From ZC4RG36 sp964652205 (GTDB lineage Bacteria > Chloroflexota > Anaerolineae > Aggregatilineales > Phototrophicaceae), in NCBI GenBank assembly GCA_964652205.1, contig CAZZAO010000003.1, positions 31,796-95,795 of the forward strand: a stretch of 64,000 bases of DNA. Direction: 5' to 3'. This document shows, piece by piece, positions 1 to 9,320 of this stretch. A program made the translations under genes and the position numbers. The first letter of the stretch is position 1, and each line of letters begins with the position of its first letter. The notes under the pieces were generated by a model, which saw nothing but the letters and a program-made list of their open reading frames with translations, was not told where the DNA came from and did not search any database.

Positions 1-1303
1 AGCTTCGCCGCCCCGTCAGGAAGCTGAAATGAATGATGTTACCCCACATCCACAGGCAGTCGTCGGGCTGCGTGTGCGCCTCAATATAGTCGATGACCGG
101 CTGATCGTCGGCCAGGCCGCCGGTCGGACGGCTGTCGATGCGCTGCACGCCGACCCATTCGTAACCGAACCAGACCGAGCCGAGCAGCAGCAGCGCGCTC
201 AGGGCGATTTTCGGCACGGCGGACATCCGCTGAACCAGCGGCACAGCCAGCGCGACCAGCGCGATGATCGGCGGGATCGTCTGGCGATAATAGGCAATCG
301 ACAGGCCACGCGGCGTGCTGGCCGCGACGAACGCGAGCAGGAACCAGCAGATTGCCACCCATGTTAGCGGATTGCGCCGCTGCCGGACGAGCAGCACGAC
401 CCCGGCCACCCCGGCGAAGACAAAGCCGGTCAGCATAAACGGCAGCGTCGATTTCAGGAAGTCGTCCTGAAAAATCTCCAGGCCCCCGCTGGAGAAATGC
501 CAGTTGCCATCCGAGCGCAAGATGTACTGACCGACCGAACTGTAGACGTGGAACCACATCGACGGAGCCGAGTCGTTGCTGATCGCCCACCCCGCAAAGA
601 CGGCGACCGCCAGCACAACGCCGATCAGCACACCGGCGGCAGCCAGTAACTTGCGCCGCCGCGTCCCCGGCGCGCGGACTACCGCGAAGGCCAGCAGCGC
701 CGGAAGCTCGGCCATCAGCGGCTGCTTGGTCAGCGCGCCAAAGACGAACACCGCGCCCGCCGCGATCATCCACACCCGGCGTCCGCGCCCCAGCAGCGCC
801 AGCGTCATCGCCGCTGCGCCGAGCGCCGCCATCGGGATGGTCGTCTCAGGGATGCGGAAATTGCTGCTGAAGATCAGCGCCAGCGCCGCCCCAACCACCG
901 TCGAAGCCCACGAGCCGCTGATCGCATAGGCCAGCGCCGTCAGCGCGACGACAAAGCCGACGTTCATGAAAACCGCGCTGGCCGCAATCGCCGTGACCGT
1001 GCTGCCCATCGCCTTGACGAACAGGCCCATGAGGATGAACATGCCCGGCGGCTTATTGCTCCACAGGTCGCGGTAGAGAACGCCCTCGGCGACGGTGCGC
1101 GCTTCTTCGGCGAAGATGCCGACGTTGCCAGACGAGGCGGTTACGTCAAGCCGGAGCGGATTATTATAGTAATGGGGGATGGCGACGATCAGCGCCCAGA
1201 CGACGAGGAATCCCAGCACCAGCGCCGATGACAATCGCGGCGGTCGTTCGCGGGTCCGAGTTTGCGGGCGAGCGGTGAGTCTCAAAACGGCAAGCTCATT
1301 CAA
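1..1303 (-). CDS. Membrane glycosyltransferase (GT-C, PMT/ArnT-like), partial
   Basis: Reading the reverse strand gives an open frame of about 434 codons that runs off the window start, so the C-terminal part is missing. It opens with a hydrophobic helix (LVLGFLVVWALIVAIP). A loop follows with the acidic pair and the EGVLYRDLWSNKPPG motif seen in the first periplasmic loop of GT-C (PMT/ArnT/RgtA) lipid-linked sugar transferases. Many further hydrophobic segments follow. Such enzymes move a sugar from a polyprenyl phosphate to a lipid or protein outside the membrane; the substrate cannot be told here. No ATG lies near the frame start. I place it at a TTG near 1303 because a good promoter sits just upstream; later TTG codons are possible. 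Family call good, exact start weak. Confidence 0.75.
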   Translation of the reverse strand, partial: MNELAVLRLTARPQTRTRERPPRLSSALVLGFLVVWALIVAIPHYYNNPLRLDVTASSGNVGIFAEEARTVAEGVLYRDLWSNKPPGMFILMGLFVKAMGSTVTAIAASAVFMNVGFVVALTALAYAISGSWASTVVGAALALIFSSNFRIPETTIPMAALGAAAMTLALLGRGRRVWMIAAGAVFVFGALTKQPLMAELPALLAFAVVRAPGTRRRKLLAAAGVLIGVVLAVAVFAGWAISNDSAPSMWFHVYSSVGQYILRSDGNWHFSSGGLEIFQDDFLKSTLPFMLTGFVFAGVAGVVLLVRQRRNPLTWVAICWFLLAFVAASTPRGLSIAYYRQTIPPIIALVALAVPLVQRMSAVPKIALSALLLLGSVWFGYEWVGVQRIDSRPTGGLADDQPVIDYIEAHTQPDDCLWMWGNIIHFSFLTGRRS

Positions 1304-1320
1304 TCGGCAGTTAGCGAGCC

Positions 1321-1350
1321 AGTATACACGATACCGCGCTCGAACCTCAA
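1321..1350 (-). promoter_or_regulatory. Sigma-70-type promoter of the glycosyltransferase gene
   Basis: On the reverse strand TTGAGG (1345-1350) and TATACT (1321-1326) are 18 bp apart, close to the sigma-70 consensus. The predicted transcript would start only about 10 nt before the TTG proposed as start codon. Confidence 0.5.
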
Positions 1351-1522
1351 AGCCGATCCTCGCGGTTGGCCGTCCGTCGATCCGGGGCGCGATGGGAACA
1401 CCCGCTTCACCGGGGGCTTTGTGGACGCCCTCATTGCAGGCTGCGAACGAGCCAGGGACAGGGATTCAGAAGCACAGCCGTGCTAAAATGCCGGGTATGA
1501 ATGGAAATATTGGAGCCAACTG

Positions 1523-2623
1523 ATGCCGCTGAGGGCGATCATCGACGGGCAGGAAGTCATCGCGCCGCTGCTCGATGAGGCAGCGTGGGACGCGCTGCAT
1601 CGCCGCGTGGCCGATGAGCATCTGCGCGTTATTCTGCCCTGCTGCGACGTCGAGGGCTATTTGCGCCGCAGCCAGCACGGGACGCAGCATTTCGCCCACA
1701 AGGTCAGCACTGACTGCCTGAGCAAAGGCGAAACGGTCGAGCATCTGCGCGCCAAAGCCGAAATCGTCGTCGCCTGCCAGGCGGCGGGCTATGACGCCTC
1801 GACTGAAGTCGCTGGCGACAACTGGCGCGCCGACGTGCTGGCGACGCGCGGGTCGGCGCGGATCGCGTTCGAGGTACAGTGGAGCTTTCTGCGCCTGCGC
1901 GACGTGCTTTATCGCCAGCGCCGGTATGCCGACGACGGCGTGCGCGGCTGCTGGTTCTTCCGCCGACCGCCCGCGCCGCTCCAGAACACCGACGACCTCG
2001 GCCCGGAACTGGAAGCGCGGCGCGAACTGCCGCTGTTTCATCTGTTCGCGGCAGTCGATGGCTCGTATGCCGTCGCCCTGCACCGCCGCCTGCACAAGCT
2101 GCCCGATTTCGTCGGCGCGCTGCTCGGCGGGCGCATCCGCTTCTGCGAGCGCGCCCGTTATCAGGGCAGGCGAGCGCTGCGCGCCGTCTTCTTCACGCTC
2201 GACTGCGCTCGCTGTGGGCAGCGCTCACAGCTCTACGTCGTCGATACGCGCCAGACGGCAGGCTGCGGCGTCCGTTTTCAGCCCGACGACGTCGATGCTG
2301 CCGAATCATTCACCTTTCATCCAGCGGTGCTGGCGGCGCTCGACCGCTACCGGCAGACCGAGGCCGGGGCGCATCTCCGTATGGGCGCAATCAAGGTTCG
2401 CAGCGACGGCCACAACTCATATCGCTCGTTCGGCTGCGCGCATTGTGACGCCATCTTCGACGCGCGTCAGGTCGGGCTGGCGTTGAGCGGGTCACGCCGT
2501 TTCCGGGACGACCCGGCGGCGGAGTCGTTCGAGGTGACGCTGCCGCTGCGCGTCAGCGGCGTGCTGCCGCACTGGTGCTATCCCGCCGACGGCCATTTCT
2601 GCTGTGAAAGCGCCGGTGGCTAA
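1523..2623 (+). CDS. CoiA-like competence/nuclease family protein
   Basis: 366 residues. The layout is that of CoiA-type proteins: an N-terminal Cys-containing segment ending in HFAH (res 56-59), a helical GETVEHLRAK stretch (69-78), then a PD-(D/E)XK-like core with D104 (RADVL) and E117-x-Q119 (IAFEVQWS), followed by RQRRY and a tryptophan strand. CoiA is needed for DNA uptake/recombination in competent Gram-positives, and relatives are predicted nucleases. The C-terminal half has CARC and CAHC pairs and other cysteines that could bind zinc. Start ATG with GGAG nine bases upstream. Stands alone; divergent from the glycosyltransferase. No other competence gene is nearby, so the role in uptake is inference. 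Confidence 0.7.
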   Translation: MPLRAIIDGQEVIAPLLDEAAWDALHRRVADEHLRVILPCCDVEGYLRRSQHGTQHFAHKVSTDCLSKGETVEHLRAKAEIVVACQAAGYDASTEVAGDNWRADVLATRGSARIAFEVQWSFLRLRDVLYRQRRYADDGVRGCWFFRRPPAPLQNTDDLGPELEARRELPLFHLFAAVDGSYAVALHRRLHKLPDFVGALLGGRIRFCERARYQGRRALRAVFFTLDCARCGQRSQLYVVDTRQTAGCGVRFQPDDVDAAESFTFHPAVLAALDRYRQTEAGAHLRMGAIKVRSDGHNSYRSFGCAHCDAIFDARQVGLALSGSRRFRDDPAAESFEVTLPLRVSGVLPHWCYPADGHFCCESAGG

Positions 2624-3280
2624 AAGTCCGGTACGGCTGAAGCCAGCCGAAGCGAAAAGAGCGCTGCCGAGGAAACGCGGGAAGGCGTCGCGCAGAGCAG
2701 GCAGGAGATGGTTGTAGCTGACATGGACGCGCGCCAGCGACCCGACAGGCTCTTGAGGATTGAGGTCGGGGCTGGCAGGCGGGGAACAAGCCGGTTTCAA
2801 CGCTGCGCCTTCTCTTTTGTTGAACCGCAAGAGTCGTGTCCTCACTCTGCCATAGCTGTACCTTTGAGGCCAACAGTCCATAACTGCCTGTGAAATTCTC
2901 CCGCAACTGTGTTCTAATTAACCTGAGTTTTCGATCAGCGGGACAGCTTTGCTGCGGCTGCGCAGACGCTTTATCATCGAAACGATCAACGACTGACTGA
3001 AGAATCAATCGCAAATCGAGCATTCCCGTCATCGCCGGGGTGACAGGTTTGACTGTCTCGCTGCGTCAGCCTGAGAAACCCACTTTCAACCGGTCTACTC
3101 GTGACGTTCAGGCGCCTGTTCTGCCGGGGCAGCTATCCAGAATTCAGGTTACTTAATCAACATCAACAGGTTAGCATTCATGGTCTAATTCGTGCCGGTG
3201 TTCATGCCATCTGGCCGCGCTCACGATTTTCTTTCTCTCCTCATTTCGCTGGGAGAGGAGACAGGCTGAGGGAGAAGCTC
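2624..3280. other. Non-coding interval after the CoiA-like gene
   Basis: About 650 bases without a convincing gene; the open frames have no family resemblance and poor composition. A hairpin CGGCTG-AAGC-CAGCCG (2634-2649) followed by an A-rich stretch sits just behind the CoiA-like stop. The 13-mer GGCTGAAGCCAGC inside it recurs near 50052. I see nothing else definable. Confidence 0.4.
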
Positions 3281-4027
3281 ATGCATATCGACATCGCAGG
3301 GCAGGTCGCGCTCGTCACGGGGTCGGCACATCGCGTCGGCAAGATCATCGCGCTGGAGCTGGCCCGTAACGGCGTCCATATCATGGTCCATTACGCCAGC
3401 AGCGCCGAAGAAACGGTCAAGGAGACGCTGCGCGAGATCAAGTCTGAGGGCGTCGACGCCTTTGCTGTGCAGGCGGACATCAGCACGCCAGCGGGCGTCG
3501 CGGCGGTTTTTGCCGCCGTGGGCGAGCAGTTCGGGCGGCTCAACATCCTCGTCAACAGCGCCTCGAATTTTCAGCGGCGCAGGCTGATGGACGTCAGTTA
3601 TGCCGACTGGCAGGCGACGATGGCGATCAACCTGACCGCGCCCTTCCTCTGCACGCAGCAGGCCGTCGCGCTGATGCTCCAGAACGACCCGTCGGGCGGC
3701 GCGATTGTCAACATCCTCGACCGGGGCGCGCTGGAGCCGTGGCCGGCTTTCGCCCATCACGGCATCAGCAAGGCCGGGCTGCTGGCGCTGACTGAAGTGA
3801 CTGCCGCCAGCCTGGGGCCGGAAATCCGCGCCAACGGTATTATTCCGGGCGCGATCCTCAAGTCGGAAAACCAGAGCCAGGAACAGTGGGAAGCCAACGC
3901 GCTCAAAACGCCGATGAAGCGTCCCGGCACGGCTGAGGACGTCGCCCGCGCCGTCGTCTATCTCGTCAGCGAGGACTGGATCACCGGCGCAACTCTGAAG
4001 GTCGATGGCGGGGCGTTTCTGATCTAG
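3281..4027 (+). CDS. SDR oxidoreductase, pteridine-reductase-like, Tyr replaced by His
   Basis: 248 residues, the usual short-chain dehydrogenase size. An N-terminal Rossmann motif TGSAHRVG binds NAD(P)H; NSASNF and the final TLKVDGGAFLI are typical. The sequence most resembles the FolM/PTR1 pteridine reductase branch, in which catalysis uses Asp-Tyr-Lys rather than Ser-Tyr-Lys. D147 (NILD) and K164 sit at the right spacing, but the Tyr position is His160 (codon 3758-3760). This is either a real active-site change or a sign of lost or altered activity. The ATG at 3281 is preferred over earlier in-frame codons because a GAGG-type ribosome site precedes it. Single gene; substrate unknown. Confidence 0.8.
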   Translation: MHIDIAGQVALVTGSAHRVGKIIALELARNGVHIMVHYASSAEETVKETLREIKSEGVDAFAVQADISTPAGVAAVFAAVGEQFGRLNILVNSASNFQRRRLMDVSYADWQATMAINLTAPFLCTQQAVALMLQNDPSGGAIVNILDRGALEPWPAFAHHGISKAGLLALTEVTAASLGPEIRANGIIPGAILKSENQSQEQWEANALKTPMKRPGTAEDVARAVVYLVSEDWITGATLKVDGGAFLI

Positions 4028-4196
4028 CGCCCGTTCTGGCTGATCGTTTTGAGCGAAGCGGTTCGGATGCGAAAAAGCGCCCCTATGGAAGGTCAATTCT
4101 CCGCTCCGAAACCTGACCCGACTGAGCGGCGGGCTGGCCGGGGTGATGAGTTGTGAAATCGAGCGCCCCCCTCATTCCGCGCTCACGTAAGGCTTT

Positions 4197-4202
4197 TATA
4201 AT
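4197..4202 (+). promoter_or_regulatory. -10 element before the thioredoxin-NHL gene
   Basis: A perfect TATAAT; the -35 region at 17 bp is poor. Its position rules out the TTG at 4205 as start and supports the ATG at 4250. Confidence 0.45.
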
Positions 4203-4249
4203 GATTGCACCCTAGAATCAACAGACTTGAGCGTAAACGGGGCAATCTT

Positions 4250-6310
4250 ATGCGTAAATGGATGCTGTTATCGGTGCTGTTCGCCCTGACCTCGCTGGGA
4301 ATGGCGCGCGCGCAGGACGCTACCCCCGAAGCGACTCCCGGCGAAACCAGCCCCTACGTCGGCGACCCGGCCTATCCCGCGCCGGACTTTCCCGCTGGCC
4401 TCGACTGGATCAACGTCAGCGCGCCGCTGACGATGCAATCCCTGCGCGGCAAGGTGATTGTGCTGGATTTTTGGACGTATGGCTGCATTAACTGCATCCA
4501 CATGATCCCGACGCTGCAAAAACTCGAAGCCAAATATGGCAGCGCGCTCCAGATCGTCGGCGTCCATTCAGCCAAGTTCGCCAACGAAGGCCAGACCGAG
4601 AACATCCGCGAAATCGTCCAGCGTTATGGTCTCGAACATCCGGTCATCAACGACAACGAATTTAAGACCTGGAACCTGTACCAGCCCTACGGCGTCAGCG
4701 CGTGGCCGACCTTCGTCATGATCGACCCGCGCGGCAACCTGCTGGCGGTGCAGCCCGGCGAAATCCCCTACGAGGGCTTCGACGCGGTGATCGGCGGCAT
4801 CGTCAACTACTACGACGGCCTCGGCGAAATTGACCGGACGCCGATTCATCTGGCGCTCGAAGGCGCGGGCCTGCCGGGCAGCACGCTGGCCTTCCCCGGC
4901 AAGGTGCTGGCTGACCCGACCGGCAGCCGCCTGTTCATCGCCGACAGCAACCATAACCGCATCGTCGTCGCCGACCTTCAGAGCTATCAGGTCGAGGCCG
5001 TCATCGGCACGGGCGCAGCCAGCCTGACCGATGGCGCTTATGACAGCGCGACTTTCGACAAGCCGCAGGGCATGGCGCTCGACGGCAGCACGCTCTACGT
5101 CGCCGATACGTACAATAACGCCATCCGCGCCATCGACCTCGACAAAAAGACGGTCACGACGGCTGCCGGAACCGGCGCGCAGGGCTACGCCGGAATCGCG
5201 CAGCAGAACCCGACTCAGGTTGCCCTGAGCAGTCCGTGGGACGTGGTCATGGGGCCGGGCCACATCCTCTACATTGCGATGGCCGGCCAGCATCAGATCT
5301 GGGCGCTGAGGCTGGACAAGGGCGTGATCGGGCCAGTGGTCGGCAGCGGCTACGAGGGCATGGAGAACGCGGGCTTTAAGGCGGCGCAGTTGGCTCAACC
5401 GAGCGGCCTGTACCTCGCTGACGACCAGCTCTACTTCGCCGACAGCGAGTCAAGCAGCGTGCGCGTGGCCGACCTCGGCAGACAGATCGTCACGTCGCTG
5501 GCCGGGCCGACGATCAACGACCTGTTCGACTTCGGCGATACCGACGGCAGCTATGGCACGTCGCGGCTTCAGCATCCGCTCGGCGTGACCGGCGGGCCGG
5601 ACGGCACAATCTTCGTCGCCGATACCTATAACAGCCGCGTCAAGAAGATCGACCCGGCGACGAAAACGACGACGACCGTTTTCGGCCTCGACGACAGCGG
5701 CTTCCACGACGGCGACAGCCAGACGGCGCAGTTCTACGAGCCGGGCGGCCTGAGCTACGCCAACGGCAAACTGTACGTGGCCGATACCAATAACAACGCC
5801 ATCCGCGTGATTGATCTGGCGGCGGGACAGGTCAGCACGGTCAGCTTCCCCAATCCCGAAGCGCTCCAGATTGCCGACCAGATCACCGTCGCAGGCGGCA
5901 ACAGCGCGGCAGGCGAGCATCTGACGCTCGACGCGCAGACGGTCAAGGCCGGAACCGGCTCGATCACGCTCAGGATCACGCTGCCAGACGGCTACAAGAT
6001 CAACGATCAGGCCCCGTCGTATGCCACCTGGACGAGCGGCGGCAAGGTCAACCTGGCGGATGAGACGGCCAACAGCGGCCACATCACCACCGCTACCGTC
6101 AGCTACCCGGTGATGTTCACCGAAGGCAGCGACACGCTCCACGGCGAACTCGCCATTTACTACTGCGAAGCCGTCCACGAGAGCCTGTGCTATCTCGACG
6201 CGCTGACGGTCGATCTGCCGGTGACGGTCAGCCGCAGCGCGACTTCCAGCGATCTGGTCGTCGAGCGCTCAATCACGCCGCCGAAGGTCGTCAGCGGCAG
6301 TCTGCCCTGA
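4250..6310 (+). CDS. Secreted thioredoxin-like/NHL-repeat fusion protein (NHLRC2-like)
   Basis: 686 residues. A signal peptide (MRKWMLLSVLFALTSLGMARA) is followed by a short low-complexity linker, then a thioredoxin/TlpA-like domain (about res 45-190). Its active site is C79-INC82 (WTYGCINC) and its cis-Pro strand is WPTFVMID. From about residue 215 a six-bladed NHL propeller follows, with repeated FIADSNHNRIVV and YVADTYNNAIR blades. A C-terminal beta-rich domain (about 570-686) has no clear family. The order Trx-NHL matches NHLRC2-type proteins. A role in extracytoplasmic thiol-disulphide exchange is likely but the partner is unknown. No dsb or cytochrome-maturation genes are adjacent. Confidence 0.85.
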   Translation: MRKWMLLSVLFALTSLGMARAQDATPEATPGETSPYVGDPAYPAPDFPAGLDWINVSAPLTMQSLRGKVIVLDFWTYGCINCIHMIPTLQKLEAKYGSALQIVGVHSAKFANEGQTENIREIVQRYGLEHPVINDNEFKTWNLYQPYGVSAWPTFVMIDPRGNLLAVQPGEIPYEGFDAVIGGIVNYYDGLGEIDRTPIHLALEGAGLPGSTLAFPGKVLADPTGSRLFIADSNHNRIVVADLQSYQVEAVIGTGAASLTDGAYDSATFDKPQGMALDGSTLYVADTYNNAIRAIDLDKKTVTTAAGTGAQGYAGIAQQNPTQVALSSPWDVVMGPGHILYIAMAGQHQIWALRLDKGVIGPVVGSGYEGMENAGFKAAQLAQPSGLYLADDQLYFADSESSSVRVADLGRQIVTSLAGPTINDLFDFGDTDGSYGTSRLQHPLGVTGGPDGTIFVADTYNSRVKKIDPATKTTTTVFGLDDSGFHDGDSQTAQFYEPGGLSYANGKLYVADTNNNAIRVIDLAAGQVSTVSFPNPEALQIADQITVAGGNSAAGEHLTLDAQTVKAGTGSITLRITLPDGYKINDQAPSYATWTSGGKVNLADETANSGHITTATVSYPVMFTEGSDTLHGELAIYYCEAVHESLCYLDALTVDLPVTVSRSATSSDLVVERSITPPKVVSGSLP

Positions 6311-6443
6311 TCGCATCCTGTCAGGCTGCCGCTGGCAGCGGCCCCACGAGCGGAATAGGCGCGCTCGCGGGGCCGTTTGCTTCTAACGGCGCTGCCGGTC
6401 TATAGTTGCCGCAGAGACATCCTCCACAAAAGGGCAGGCTTCC

Positions 6444-8624
6444 GTGCGTTCGACACTCCTCTTCAATGCTGGCTGGCTGTTCGCCCCGCGCGAGCTGGAC
6501 GAGCGCGCGCCGGACAGCGCCTTCGAGCCGGTCACGCTGCCGCATACCAACGTCGTGCTGCCGTGGCACAATTTCGACAACGCCGAATATCAGTTCATCT
6601 CGACTTATCGCAAGCACTTCACCCTGCCGGAAGCGCGAGCAGGACGCCGCGTGTACGTCGATTTCGACGGCGCGATGATCGCCGCGGACGTCTTTATCAA
6701 CGGCCAGCACGTCGCCACTCACGGCGGCGGCTACACGCCGTTTTCCGCCGACCTGACGCCGTACCTTCACGATGGCGACAACGTCCTGCGCGTCCGGCTC
6801 GATTCGACCGAACGGGCGGACATCCCCCCCTACGGTTTCGTCGTCGATTACCTGACCTTCGGCGGCCTCTACCGTGACGCGCATTTACGGATGGTCGAGC
6901 CGTGCTACATCGCCGACGTCTTCGCCCGCCCGCTCAACGCGCTGACGCAGCCGCGGCTTGAACTTGACGTCACGCTGGTCAACGAAAGCGACCAATCGGC
7001 GCAGGCCGAGCTGGCAGCAGCGGTCGAAGGGCTGATCGACCTTCCGGCGCGGCTGGTGACACTGGCGCCGGGAGAGCGGAAAACCGTCGTCTTTGAAGCC
7101 AGCGCGCCGCCGGAAGTCCGGTTGTGGACGCCGGACTCGCCCGCGCTGTACGTCGTCCGCGCCAGCCTGCTCGACGCGCAGGGCAGCGCCGCCGATCAGG
7201 TCGAGACGCACATCGGCTGGCGCGAGGCGCATTTCGATGCCGACGGCGGTTTCACACTCAACGGCCAGCCGCTCAAACTGCGCGGCCTCAATCGGCATCA
7301 GACCTACCCGTATATCGGCGCGGCGGCTCCGGCGCGGCTTCAGCGTAAGGACGCCGACATCCTGCGCGACGAACTGGGCGTCAACCTCGTCCGCACCTCG
7401 CATTACCCGCAGTCGCCACATTTTCTCGACCGCTGCGACGAGATCGGCCTGCTGGTGTTCGAGGAAATCCCCGGCTGGCAGTACATCGGCGACGACGACT
7501 GGCAGGCGCTGACGCTCGCCAACGTCGAGGCGATGATCCGACGCGACCGCAATCATCCGTCGATCATCCTGTGGGGCGTCCGCATCAACGAATCGCCCGA
7601 CGACCATGATCTGTATGTTAAGACCAACGCGCTGGCGCGCCGGCTCGACGCGACGCGGCAGACCGGCGGCGTCCGTAACTTCCTCGAAAGCGAGCTTTTA
7701 GAGGATGTTTACACGTTCAACGACTTCTCGAAGGGCGTGCTTGAGCCGCGCGTGACGCCGCACCTGATTACCGAGTTCAACGGCCACATGTTCCCGACGA
7801 AAACATGGGACGGCGAAGAACGCGCCATCGAGCACGCGCTGCGCCACGCGGCGATTCAGGACGCGGCGGCGGGCAACCCGCGCGTCAGCGGGGCGATTGG
7901 CTGGTGCGCCTTCGACTACAACACGCACCGCGAGTTTGGCTCCGGCGACCGCCTGTGCTATCACGGCGTCAGCGACATCTTCCGGCTGCCGAAGATGGCG
8001 GCCTACTTCTATGAGAGCCAGCAGCCCCCGGCGCGCCGTCCAGTCGTGCGCGCCGCGACCTACTGGACGATGGGCGACCGCAGCGAAGGCGGCAACGACC
8101 CGCTGACGGTCTTCAGCAACTGCGAGGAGATCGACGTCTACTGCGGGGCGATTCTGCACGGGCGCTTCCAGCCCGACCGCGTGACTTATCCGCACCTCGA
8201 CTATCCGCCGTTCACCGTGCCGGGACTGCCGATCACGGCGACGTGGGGATCGCTGTATGAGGATTTGCGCGTGATCGGCTATATCGGCGGGCAGGCCGTG
8301 GCTGAGGAATGGCACGCCGCCGATGGGCTGCCGAAGGCGCTGCTGCTCACGCCGGACGATGCCGCGCTGGACGCCGACGGCGCGGACATGACCCGGCTGA
8401 CGATCAGGATCGTCGATGCTTACGGCAACCGCCTGCCCTACGCAGCGCAGGCCGTGACGCTGACCGTCGATGGCCCCGCCGAAATTATCGGCGAGAATCC
8501 GTTTGTGACGCTGGGCGGACAGGGCGCGGTCTACCTGAAGGCGCGGCGCGAAAAGGGCGTCGCCACGATTCACGCGACGACGCCCCGTTTGCCCGCAGCG
8601 CAGGCGCAGGTCAGGCTGCGTTAG
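6444..8624 (+). CDS. Glycoside hydrolase family 2 protein (beta-galactosidase/glucuronidase-like)
   Basis: 726 residues with GTG start. Domain order is that of GH2: a jelly-roll sugar-binding domain (res 1-170; GGYTPFSADLTPYL, GGLYRD), an Ig-like sandwich (about 180-270) and a TIM barrel. The acid/base is E383 in WGVRINES and the nucleophile E444 in LITEFNG. A C-terminal Ig/Big-like domain (about 620-726, VDAYGNRLPYAAQAVTL) follows. No signal peptide, so it acts in the cytoplasm on imported oligosaccharides, or is exported some other way. Its substrate (beta-galactoside, glucuronide or mannoside) cannot be read from motifs. It converges with marR, leaving 10 bp between the stops. Confidence 0.9.
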   Translation: MRSTLLFNAGWLFAPRELDERAPDSAFEPVTLPHTNVVLPWHNFDNAEYQFISTYRKHFTLPEARAGRRVYVDFDGAMIAADVFINGQHVATHGGGYTPFSADLTPYLHDGDNVLRVRLDSTERADIPPYGFVVDYLTFGGLYRDAHLRMVEPCYIADVFARPLNALTQPRLELDVTLVNESDQSAQAELAAAVEGLIDLPARLVTLAPGERKTVVFEASAPPEVRLWTPDSPALYVVRASLLDAQGSAADQVETHIGWREAHFDADGGFTLNGQPLKLRGLNRHQTYPYIGAAAPARLQRKDADILRDELGVNLVRTSHYPQSPHFLDRCDEIGLLVFEEIPGWQYIGDDDWQALTLANVEAMIRRDRNHPSIILWGVRINESPDDHDLYVKTNALARRLDATRQTGGVRNFLESELLEDVYTFNDFSKGVLEPRVTPHLITEFNGHMFPTKTWDGEERAIEHALRHAAIQDAAAGNPRVSGAIGWCAFDYNTHREFGSGDRLCYHGVSDIFRLPKMAAYFYESQQPPARRPVVRAATYWTMGDRSEGGNDPLTVFSNCEEIDVYCGAILHGRFQPDRVTYPHLDYPPFTVPGLPITATWGSLYEDLRVIGYIGGQAVAEEWHAADGLPKALLLTPDDAALDADGADMTRLTIRIVDAYGNRLPYAAQAVTLTVDGPAEIIGENPFVTLGGQGAVYLKARREKGVATIHATTPRLPAAQAQVRLR

Positions 8625-8634
8625 ACGGTGTACC

Positions 8635-9105
8635 CTACTTGCCGGAGAAAGCAGGAACCTGACTGAAGATGTCGTTCAGATCGTCGAGCGCGCGCTGAAT
8701 CCGCGCCAGATGATCGACCGGGATGGACGAAAACAACTCGCGCATCTTTTCTTCCCGGCGCTGATCGATCCGCTCCAGCAGGGCCATACCCTCATCGTTG
8801 ATCGAGATCAGCTTCTGGCGGCGATCTTCCGGGTTTTCGCGCCGCGTCAGCAGGCCGCGCTGAAGCAGTCGGTCGATTAACTGGCTGGCCGCAGGCTGCG
8901 ACAGCGTAATGACCGAAGCCAACTGCGAGACGGTCAGGAGTTCCTCACGATGACGGCTGAGATAGTAGAGCACCATGAACTGAGGCAGCGTGAAGTCGAG
9001 GTCCTGAATCGAGGTGAAATGGCCCATGACGCGGTCGGAAACGCCGGTCTGCATGGCGCGCATGGTTTCGATGATACTGTCGATAGCATCGGCCTTGTCG
9101 GTCAT
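8635..9105 (-). CDS. MarR-family transcriptional regulator
   Basis: 156 residues. Winged helix with recognition segment LTVSQLASVITLSQPAASQL and wing GLLTRRENPEDRRQKLISI (DxR motif typical of MarR), flanked by dimerisation helices at both ends. MarR proteins repress divergent or own genes and release DNA on binding phenolic or other ligands, or on oxidation. The AT-rich 200-bp divergent region before the baeRF gene (9321) is its natural target, but this is inference. Start ATG at 9105. Confidence 0.9.
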   Translation of the reverse strand: MTDKADAIDSIIETMRAMQTGVSDRVMGHFTSIQDLDFTLPQFMVLYYLSRHREELLTVSQLASVITLSQPAASQLIDRLLQRGLLTRRENPEDRRQKLISINDEGMALLERIDQRREEKMRELFSSIPVDHLARIQRALDDLNDIFSQVPAFSGK

Positions 9106-9159
9106 TGAATTTGTCTCCCTGTAACGACCATCCGAGTGATCGGACGTGAGGCCGACGGC

Positions 9160-9215
9160 AGGCCGAATTAATCATTCATACGGTCAATTAGATTTTAACA
9201 CCAATGTAATTGCTG
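9160..9215. promoter_or_regulatory. AT-rich promoter/operator region upstream of marR
   Basis: The stretch is far more AT-rich than its surroundings. On the reverse strand a weak TTGGTG/TATGAA pair with 18-bp spacing can be placed, and TAATTGA/TGATTAA-like half sites overlap it. Possible MarR autoregulatory site; not a firm palindrome. Confidence 0.25.
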
Positions 9216-9276
9216 CACCAGCCAACGACAGCGGCGGCTGCCGGGCATTAAGGACGCTCTAACGCCGGATCGCTCG

Positions 9277-9291
9277 CCCCGGCGTTACAAT
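9277..9291 (+). promoter_or_regulatory. Promoter core before the baeRF gene
   Basis: GCCCCGGCGTTACAAT ends in a TACAAT -10 element about 30 bp before the ATG. The same word with one change (C to T) precedes the GNAT-like gene at 46796-46810, suggesting a shared extended -10 signal. Confidence 0.4.
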
Positions 9292-9320
9292 GTAGGTTGT
9301 AATGCAAAGGAGCGCAGCCG

